Part shown: positions 1-4,762 of the stretch, piece by piece
Layout of the letters: each line of letters begins with the position of its first letter
How positions within the stretch are numbered: position 1 is the first letter of the stretch
Origin: an uncultured Mucispirillum sp.
GTDB taxonomy: Bacteria; Chrysiogenota; Deferribacteres; Deferribacterales; Mucispirillaceae
Reading direction: 5' to 3'
DNA length: 6,091 nucleotides
Assembly (NCBI GenBank): GCA_945929285.1
Contig: CAMEOC010000070.1
Location: 1 to 6,091, forward strand
Position numbers and translations under genes: made by a program
Notes under the pieces: model-generated
Told to the model about the DNA's origin: nothing
What the model saw: only the letters and a program-made list of their open reading frames with translations
Database searches by the model: none

Positions 1-1148
1 CTATTGCCTGGCTTGTTTATAGAATGACAGAATCTCCATTTCTTCTTGGGCTTGTGGAGCTTTTATCAAACGCCCCTATTTTCATAATAGGCTTAATAGC
101 AGGTGCATGGCTTGAAAAGCATGATATTAGAAAGCTTATTATAGTTATGCAGCTTTTAACTATGCTGCATGCTGCAATTATGGCAGTGCTGCTGTTTACT
201 AATACTATACAGTTATGGCATATTATAGTTCTTAGTTTTTATTTAGGTGTTGTTTTTGCCATAGATATGCCAGCTAGGCAGGCCTCCCTTATATTAATGG
301 TTAATAAAAATTCTGACCTTAAAAGTGCCATAGCACTTCATTCTGTTGTATTTAACCTTTCCCGCTTAATAGGGCCAACTATTGCAGGCTTTATTATATA
401 TATTACCAGTGAAGCTTTATGTTTTAGTATAACAGCAGTTAGCTATATTCCTGTAATTATAGCGCTTTTAAATATTAAATTTAAAGAACGCAGTGTGGAG
501 GAAACTAAAAAACAAGGTATAGTCAAAGATATTATTGATGTGGTAAAATATTCTAAAAATGTATATTATATGAGGCATATGTTTTCCTTTTTTATAATTG
601 TGGGCTTTTTCTCTTATGCTTATACTGTAATGCTTCCTATATTTGCCCACGATGTGCTTTTAGGCACTTCTAAAACCCTTGGTTATCTGCAGGGTTTTTA
701 CGGCCTTGGGGCAATGCTTGGGGCTTTTACTATTGCTACATTTATTTCTATGCGCAGGCTTTCCAATGCTATACTTATATTGGTGCTGCTGCACAGCATA
801 AGTATGATAATATTTGCTTTAAGCACAAACTTTTATTTTTCTGTTTTTATGATGGTGCCTGCTGGTTTTGGTCTTGTTTCTGCCTTAATAGCTACAAATA
901 TATATCTTCAATCAGCAGCCGATGCTTCCATGCGGGGCAGGGTGGCAAGCCTTTATTCTATTGGTATATATGGTTTAGGGCCTGCAGGTGGTTTTTTAGC
1001 AGGTATATTTACAGAATATTTTCATCCACAGGCAACAGTTATTGTGTGGTGTTCCATAATGGTTTTTGCAGGTCTTTTATATGCTTTAAGGCTTAAAAAG
1101 ATAAATAAAGAGCTGGAGCCTGTTTGGAATGAATTTGAAAAAAACTAA
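1..1148 (+). CDS. MFS exporter, 5'-truncated by the window edge (MFS_3 / EntS-like)
   Basis: This is a 12-helix-type Major Facilitator Superfamily inner-membrane protein, probably a proton-driven efflux pump for small molecules. The substrate cannot be told. The open frame runs in from the window edge (first full codon at position 3) and reads IAWLVYR before the Met at 24. That junction, AWLVYRMTESPFLLGL, is the well-conserved end of helix 1 and start of helix 2 in MFS_3/enterobactin-exporter-like proteins. The Met at 24 is therefore internal, and the true start lies roughly 30 codons upstream of the window. A degenerate MFS motif A follows helix 2 (GAWLEKHDIRK, with Glu for the usual Asp). 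About ten further hydrophobic segments follow, with a charged central loop near FKERSVEETKKQG (coding positions about 480-530). The protein ends with a short charged tail at TAA 1146-1148. About 381 codons are visible; the family is usually about 400-420. No convincing intrinsic terminator follows it. Family assignment is firm, substrate unknown. Confidence 0.9.
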   Translation, partial: IAWLVYRMTESPFLLGLVELLSNAPIFIIGLIAGAWLEKHDIRKLIIVMQLLTMLHAAIMAVLLFTNTIQLWHIIVLSFYLGVVFAIDMPARQASLILMVNKNSDLKSAIALHSVVFNLSRLIGPTIAGFIIYITSEALCFSITAVSYIPVIIALLNIKFKERSVEETKKQGIVKDIIDVVKYSKNVYYMRHMFSFFIIVGFFSYAYTVMLPIFAHDVLLGTSKTLGYLQGFYGLGAMLGAFTIATFISMRRLSNAILILVLLHSISMIIFALSTNFYFSVFMMVPAGFGLVSALIATNIYLQSAADASMRGRVASLYSIGIYGLGPAGGFLAGIFTEYFHPQATVIVWCSIMVFAGLLYALRLKKINKELEPVWNEFEKN

Positions 1149-1224
1149 ATAAAACAGGCAGTTTTAAATATTAAAATAAAAAAAATTATTTTATTTAGTA
1201 GAAAATTACAAAAATATCTTGTAT

Positions 1225-1253
1225 TTATTTTAATATCATTGTATAGATATAAT
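1225..1253 (+). promoter_or_regulatory. Candidate sigma-70-type promoter for the ATPase-chemotaxis operon
   Basis: A perfect TATAAT lies at 1248-1253. Seventeen bases upstream is only a weak -35 (TTATTT, 1225-1230). A TTGTAT at 1219-1224 is a better hexamer but sits 23 bases away, too far. Transcription would start near 1260 and leave a leader of about 50 bases before the ATG at 1309. I saw no sigma-54 (GG-N10-GC type) or clear flagellar sigma-28 element. In such AT-rich DNA a -10 match alone is modest evidence. Confidence 0.4.
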
Positions 1254-1308
1254 AGATGGTGGTGTGTAGAGCTGTCTAGTTTTATACTAAATAATAAAAG
1301 GGCTGGTA

Positions 1309-2193
1309 ATGTCAAAGTTAATTTCTATTGCAAGCGGTAAAGGTGGAGTTGGTAAGAGTTTTTGTTCTTCTAGCCTTGCTTTATCATTAACTGCTGCAGG
1401 TCATAAAACTTTATTGGTTGATGCAGATTTAGGCGGTGCAAATTTACATAACTTTGTTGGCCTTAAGGTTCCGGGTATTGGGCTTTATAACTTTATCCGC
1501 GAAAAAAGTGAGCTTAAAGATGTTATAGTTAAATCACCTGCTGGTGTTGATTTTATTGGCGGTTCAGGTGATGTATTAGGCATGGCACACATTACCAAGT
1601 TTGAAAAAATTAAAATACTCACAAATATTCAAGAGCTGGATTACGACTATACCATATTAGATTTAGGTGCAGGCACCAGTTTTAATATGGTTGATTTATT
1701 TAATGTGGCAGATATTAAAATTGTGGTTATGAGTGGCGAGCCTACTTCCATAGAAAATGCTTACGGCTTTTTAAAGGTTGCCATTTACCGCCATATTGAG
1801 CGTTTTTTATCTAAAAGATGGGATTTTGAGGAAATAAATAAAAAACTTAGAAGTAAAAGTATGAATTTCCCAAATGTAACTTCCATTATAGAAGCAGCTG
1901 CTCAAATAGATGAAGAAATAGCTGCTACCATATCATCTTTTGTGGCTGCATTTAAGCCAGGTATGATATTAAACCAAGTTAAATTTAAAAGAGAGCTTAA
2001 TGTTTTTTACGGCTTTGAAAGTGTTGTTAAAAAATATTTAAGTATAGATGTTGAAAAATTAGGATTTTTACCTTATGATGAAAAGGTAAGTGAATGTGTT
2101 AAATTATTAAAACCTTATTATCTGCGTTTTCCTGATAGTGAAACAGTTGGCTGTATTGATGATATTAGGGACCAGATGATAGCTAAATTATAG
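1309..2193 (+). CDS. MinD/ParA-family ATPase (FlhG-like, COG0455 type)
   Basis: This is a 294-residue cytoplasmic P-loop ATPase with a deviant Walker A motif, the class that positions cell structures through ATP-dependent dimerisation. Seen in the sequence: SGKGGVGKS at residues 9-17 with both the signature Lys (11) and the P-loop Lys (16); DADLGGANL at 38-46 (Walker A'); and TILDLGAG at 115-122 (Walker B/switch II, Asp118). The segment EPTSIENAY (144-152) and the ending MILNQVKFKREL...LGFLPYDEKV resemble FlhG/MinD-like orphan ATPases of deltaproteobacteria and relatives. The protein begins directly at the ATPase fold, without the N-terminal DQAxxLR-type helix by which classical FlhG stimulates FlhF. 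No flhF lies next to it, and I see no obvious MinD-type amphipathic C-terminal helix. The start is supported by AAGGG at 1298-1302, six bases before the ATG. It is the first gene of a unit with the CheW-CheZ gene, ten bases apart. This suggests a role in placing chemotaxis or flagellar machinery, by analogy with ParC or FlhG. The ATPase family is certain; its cargo is inferred. Confidence 0.93.
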   Translation: MSKLISIASGKGGVGKSFCSSSLALSLTAAGHKTLLVDADLGGANLHNFVGLKVPGIGLYNFIREKSELKDVIVKSPAGVDFIGGSGDVLGMAHITKFEKIKILTNIQELDYDYTILDLGAGTSFNMVDLFNVADIKIVVMSGEPTSIENAYGFLKVAIYRHIERFLSKRWDFEEINKKLRSKSMNFPNVTSIIEAAAQIDEEIAATISSFVAAFKPGMILNQVKFKRELNVFYGFESVVKKYLSIDVEKLGFLPYDEKVSECVKLLKPYYLRFPDSETVGCIDDIRDQMIAKL

Positions 2194-2196
2194 AGG
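2192..2196 (+). promoter_or_regulatory. Ribosome binding site AGAGG that fixes the CheW-CheZ start
   Basis: AGAGG overlaps the TAG stop of the ATPase gene (2191-2193) and sits seven bases before the ATG at 2204. An in-frame TTG at 2198 would leave a spacing of only one base, so ATG 2204 is the better start. The overlap suggests translational coupling of the two genes. Confidence 0.8.
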
Positions 2197-2203
2197 CTTG
2201 CTA

Positions 2204-3946
2204 ATGAGTGAAGAATTATTTGAAGATATTGAGCGTAGTCAAGAATATGCAGAGGAAATGGACCAAATCCAGCTTGTTGGTATGAAGCTTGGTGATGAAG
2301 AATATGCCATTGATGTTCTTAAAATCACTGAGATTATCCGCACTGTTGAGATAACCATTGTGCCTCGTATGGAATCATACATTTTAGGTGTTATGAACCT
2401 GCGTGGTAAAGTTGTGCCTGTTATTGATTTACGCGTGCGTTTTAATTTGGACAGTTGTGATTTTGATAAGTCCACTCGTATTATAGTAGTAAGTGTTGAT
2501 AAAGAAAACATAGGCTTTGTGGTAGATGAAGTTACTGAAGTTATCCGCATTAAGCGTTCTATGGTAGAACCTACTCCACCTCTTGTAGGCTCTATTGGGC
2601 AGGAATATATTTTAGGTATTTGTAAATATGATTCTCGCCTTATTATGCTTTTAGATATTGATAGGGTTATTAATGATAGCGGCGAATATAACGAAAGTGA
2701 GCTTCGCAAAAAAATGCTTGGCACTTCAAAATCTACTACTATGATAACTCAAGTAGCAGAACCTGCTCCAGTTGTAGCAGCTGCACCTGTGGCAGAACCA
2801 GAGCCAGCACCAGCTCCGGCACAAGAAATGCTGCCTGATGCAAACAGTGTTGATGCTCCAGTTATCATTTCCCATGAGGACGATTTAGGAAGTGTAATTG
2901 AAAGTGGCGATTCTGCTTCAGATATTGAAGATAATATTGATGCCTTAATTGCAAAAGAATTAGCAATGAGAGAAGCTGAAACTGAGGAGCTGAATAAAAA
3001 AAAAAAGAAGCCGCAGCTAAGTCATGATGATGTATTAGCAGATGCTTTACAGCAAAGCAATGCTATATTTCAAGTGGAAGAAGGAGTCCATGTTGAACAA
3101 GATGATTTAGACAGCTTAATTGCTAAAGAACTTGCTTTTAGAGAAGCAGAAACAGAAGAGTTAAATAGAAAACATAGAAGTGAAAAAAAAAATAGTGATG
3201 TAGATATAGACCTTTCTGTGGTTGCCCCAGATGCTGTTCCTATGGTGGAAATAATCACCCACCCAGTAGAAGCAGAAGAAGATGATGAAAGGGTTAACCC
3301 AGAAGTAGGCATAGATACATCACCGGCTGCAAACCCAACTACTGATGGAGAATCTGTACAAGTGTCTATTAAAGAGTTAAAAAGAATTGCAGATAAAATT
3401 ATTACTGGGGAAGATACTGGTAATAAAATTGATACAAACATTAAAGGGGAAATCGGTGAGCTTTTAAGGCTTATAATGGAAACTAAACATAAAGTAGATG
3501 AGATAGACCCATTACTTGAAAAATCACAAGAAAATCTTCCTAATGTTACATCTATGTTAGAAGGTGTAAATGATGATACTGAAAGAGCTACTATTAACTT
3601 AATGGAAGCATCTGACAGTATGGCAGATTTTTATAAATCATTTACTTCAGACATTGCAAACTTAAAAAAACTTGCCAATAAAGAGCATGAAAAAGAGTTT
3701 ATGGAACTTTATGGCAAAATAGTAAATAATTTATCTGAAGCTGAAAGTTTAGGTTTTAAAATATTAGAATCTTTAGAGTTTCAAGATATTACTGAACAAA
3801 AACTTCGTAAAGTTATAAAATCTATTGAAGATATGGGCTCTCGCCTTGGTTCAATAGTAGGCTTTTTACAAGTAAACGATAATAAATCAGGCAGTGAATA
3901 TTCTAGAAATAGAGAACAACTGCTTGTAGATTACGGCTTAGCCTAA
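2204..3946 (+). CDS. CheW-CheZ fusion: array-coupling domain joined to a CheY-P phosphatase domain
   Basis: This is a 580-residue cytoplasmic chemotaxis protein in three parts. Residues about 20-157 are a CheW domain, with the hallmark ILGVMNLRGKVVPVIDLR at 60-77, the surface that in CheW docks receptors and CheA. Residues about 175-385 are a low-complexity, acidic, Pro/Ala-rich linker (AEPAPVVAAAP, EPEPAPAPA). It holds two copies of an I/L-D-A/S-L-I-A-K-E-L-A motif, at 243-264 and 300-321. Residues about 385-580 are a helical CheZ domain. LPNVTSMLEGVNDDTERA (445-462) matches the helix-1 region of CheZ. LEFQDITEQKLRK (524-536) matches the active-site segment, with Asp528 and Gln532 in the spacing of E. 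coli CheZ Asp143/Gln147. The tail EQLLVDYGLA resembles the CheY-binding C-terminus of CheZ (DDLLDSLGF). E. coli CheW and CheZ are 167 and 214 residues, so both units look complete. By family knowledge it should join receptor/CheA arrays and hydrolyse CheY-P there; this is inferred. No cheA, cheY or receptor gene is in the window. Confidence 0.9.
   Translation: MSEELFEDIERSQEYAEEMDQIQLVGMKLGDEEYAIDVLKITEIIRTVEITIVPRMESYILGVMNLRGKVVPVIDLRVRFNLDSCDFDKSTRIIVVSVDKENIGFVVDEVTEVIRIKRSMVEPTPPLVGSIGQEYILGICKYDSRLIMLLDIDRVINDSGEYNESELRKKMLGTSKSTTMITQVAEPAPVVAAAPVAEPEPAPAPAQEMLPDANSVDAPVIISHEDDLGSVIESGDSASDIEDNIDALIAKELAMREAETEELNKKKKKPQLSHDDVLADALQQSNAIFQVEEGVHVEQDDLDSLIAKELAFREAETEELNRKHRSEKKNSDVDIDLSVVAPDAVPMVEIITHPVEAEEDDERVNPEVGIDTSPAANPTTDGESVQVSIKELKRIADKIITGEDTGNKIDTNIKGEIGELLRLIMETKHKVDEIDPLLEKSQENLPNVTSMLEGVNDDTERATINLMEASDSMADFYKSFTSDIANLKKLANKEHEKEFMELYGKIVNNLSEAESLGFKILESLEFQDITEQKLRKVIKSIEDMGSRLGSIVGFLQVNDNKSGSEYSRNREQLLVDYGLA
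2930..3166 (+). repeat. Duplicated 22-residue motif within the CheW-CheZ linker
   Basis: Codons 243-264 (2930-2995) and 300-321 (3101-3166) encode the same motif, offset by 57 residues. Eighteen of 22 residues are identical: D-x-x-D-x-LIAKELA-x-REAETEELN. At DNA level 49 of 66 bases match. Eight of the 18 identical residues use different codons, so the copies are old and the amino-acid sequence appears to be what is kept. Both copies are followed by a lysine-rich stretch encoded by a long A-tract. The I/L-D-A/S-L-I core is like the FliM N-terminal peptide (EIDALL) that binds CheY. Confidence 0.9.
2996..3006 (+). other. A11 homopolymer in the linker, possible slippage site
   Basis: Eleven consecutive A residues encode part of the Lys run at residues 265-269, directly after the first linker motif. 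With one extra A the frame reads into TGA six codons after the tract's lysine codons (GAA GCC GCA GCT AAG TCA TGA). With one fewer it reads AGA AGC CGC AGC TAA. Either slip would give a product of about 271-274 residues containing CheW and one motif but no CheZ. The tract itself is seen; slippage is hypothetical. Confidence 0.5.
3183..3192 (+). other. A10 homopolymer in the linker, possible second slippage site
   Basis: Ten consecutive A residues lie within codons 327-330 (E-K-K-N), shortly after the second linker motif. One extra A brings TAG into frame immediately after the lysine codons. One fewer A gives ATA GTG ATG TAG. Both would end the protein near residue 330-332, after the CheW domain and both motifs but before CheZ. 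Long A-tracts are expected at some rate in such AT-rich coding DNA, so function is unproven. Confidence 0.45.
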
Positions 3947-3969
3947 AATATATTAATCATAAATCATAT

Positions 3970-4001
3970 AAAGCCTGGGTATATTTTGCTCAGGCTTTTT
4001 T
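3970..4001 (+). terminator. Intrinsic (rho-independent) terminator of the operon
   Basis: AAAGCCTG (3970-3977) pairs with CAGGCTTT (3991-3998). The stem can extend inward by three more pairs (two G-U and one G-C), leaving a loop of about seven bases. A run of six T residues (3996-4001) overlaps and follows the 3' arm. It starts 24 bases after the CheW-CheZ stop codon. There is no matching T run on the other strand, so it acts in the + direction only. Confidence 0.9.
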
Positions 4002-4014
4002 ATGTATTATTACC

Positions 4015-4045
4015 AATAAGTTATAAGTAATTATGCTAACTTATT
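4015..4045. repeat. Perfect 9-bp inverted repeat just after the terminator
   Basis: AATAAGTTA (4015-4023) and TAACTTATT (4037-4045) are exact reverse complements around a 13-base centre. There is no T run after it, so it is unlikely to be a second terminator. It could be a protein-binding site or simply chance in AT-rich DNA. Confidence 0.35.
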
Positions 4046-4084
4046 TATTCCTTAAATATAAGTTTTATATCTAAAAAATAATTA

Positions 4085-4103
4085 AAAGTCATAATTTATT
4101 TCA
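4085..4103 (+). repeat. AT-rich direct repeat, copy 1
   Basis: The 19-base sequence AAAGTCATAATTTATTTCA is identical at 4384-4402. Similarity continues downstream, with mismatches and about one indel, for roughly 30 more bases (GTTTT..., then AAT-T..., then TTACA). The core ATAATTTATTTCATA (4091-4105) recurs at 4516-4530. Confidence 0.7.
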
Positions 4104-4195
4104 TATTGCTTGTTTTTTCAAATATATTACATTTTTCTTATCTATACTACTTATTACTAAATTTATAATCATATAGTAATTATAATAATAAATGG

Positions 4196-4217
4196 TAAAT
4201 ATATAAGCATATATTTA
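4196..4217. repeat. AT-rich hairpin-forming inverted repeat
   Basis: TAAATATAT (4196-4204) and ATATATTTA (4209-4217) are exact complements around the loop AAGC. All stem pairs are A-T, so the structure is weak and may be fortuitous at this composition. Confidence 0.3.
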
Positions 4218-4383
4218 TATAATCTTATGATTAATAAATGAGAATATATTATTTTTACCTGTTTTTAAATATAAGATATCATAAATATTTATAAGTATTA
4301 TAAATCATATATTTATAATATACTAAAAGACTTTAAAAATTAAATATGTAAGATAATACTTAATAAATTTATGTATAAATAAT

Positions 4384-4402
4384 AAAGTCATAATTTATTT
4401 CA
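4384..4402 (+). repeat. AT-rich direct repeat, copy 2
   Basis: This is an exact 19-base match to copy 1 at 4085-4103, 299 bases away. The related 15-base core follows at 4516-4530, and a more degenerate form (AATTATTTCA) near 4652-4661. Copies 3 and 4 are about 130 bases apart, so the spacing is not regular enough for a CRISPR. Confidence 0.7.
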
Positions 4403-4701
4403 CATATGATGTTTTCTTTAATTTTTACACATTAGTTTTAAATTATATTTAATATTCATACTATTTATAAATTATATATAAGCATAAAATATATGAATTT
4501 AAATATAAATAAAAAATAATTTATTTCATAGTATAATTTTAAAAATATAAGAAAATATAAATTTATATTATAAGTAATTAAAAATGATTATAAAAATATA
4601 AAATATAAATATAAGTACAAATAAAAAAATAAAATTTATAATAAAAATATAAAATTATTTCATTTTTAGGCTTTTATTATAAGGCAAATAGTAGATTTTA
4701 A

Positions 4702-4730
4702 TTGAGAAATTTTAATATTTATGATAATAT
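4702..4730 (+). promoter_or_regulatory. Candidate promoter for the alanine/glycine symporter
   Basis: TTGAGA (4702-4707) matches the -35 consensus at five of six positions. Downstream is GATAAT (4723-4728, 15-base spacer), preceded by a T that gives TGATAAT. An alternative -10 reading is TAATAT (4725-4730, 17-base spacer). A further TATAAT at 4741-4746 lacks a good -35. Any of these would give a short leader before the ATG at 4763. Confidence 0.45.
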
Positions 4731-4762
4731 CACAGCTTAATATAATTATTGGCAGGTATATT

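Larger units (their letters stand above)
4002..4701. other. Gene-free, extremely AT-rich intergenic region
   Basis: No coding frame of credible length or composition is present on either strand, and I recognise no tRNA, rRNA or known small RNA. By hand count 71 of 660 bases (4021-4680) are G or C, about 11%. In 4501-4660 only 7 of 160 are, about 4%. The surrounding genes look far richer in G+C. The region holds direct repeats (4085-4103 and 4384-4402, with shorter relatives at 4516-4530 and near 4652-4661) and AT-rich inverted repeats at 4015-4045 and 4196-4217. It may be a bendable or easily melted spacer, a nucleoid-protein binding zone, or decayed DNA; the sequence does not decide. Confidence 0.75.

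Noticed and set aside
1150..1193. Possible terminator after the MFS gene: TAAAAC/GTTTTA around AGGCA (1150-1166), and an all-AT 8-bp stem (1172-1193)
   Set aside because: The first stem is six pairs with one G-C and no T run; the second has no G-C pairs. Neither looks like a working intrinsic terminator.
2198..2203. TTG at 2198 as the start of the CheW-CheZ protein
   Set aside because: It sits one base from the AGAGG ribosome binding site, whereas ATG 2204 has a seven-base spacing.
2239..2724. 161-codon open frame on the minus strand opposite the CheW domain
   Set aside because: It is antisense to a clear CheW domain, its protein is Ser/Thr/Arg-rich with no recognisable family, and no ribosome binding site stands out.
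3070..3441. 123-codon open frame on the minus strand opposite the linker
   Set aside because: Low-complexity Ser-rich translation that mirrors the acidic, repetitive linker on the + strand; a shadow frame.
4085..4661. CRISPR array made of the AT-rich repeats
   Set aside because: Copies are few, unevenly spaced (299, about 130, about 130 bases), not flanked by unique spacers of constant length, and no cas gene is present.
4721..4762. In-frame ATG at 4721 as the symporter start
   Set aside because: No ribosome binding site precedes it and it overlaps the candidate promoter; ATG 4763 has AGG six bases upstream and gives a family-typical N-terminus.
4002..4762. Replication origin or insertion-sequence remnant in the spacer
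   Set aside because: There is no cluster of good DnaA boxes, no dnaA/dnaN neighbour, no transposase fragment and no long terminal inverted repeats; only weak hints, recorded as a low-interest finding.
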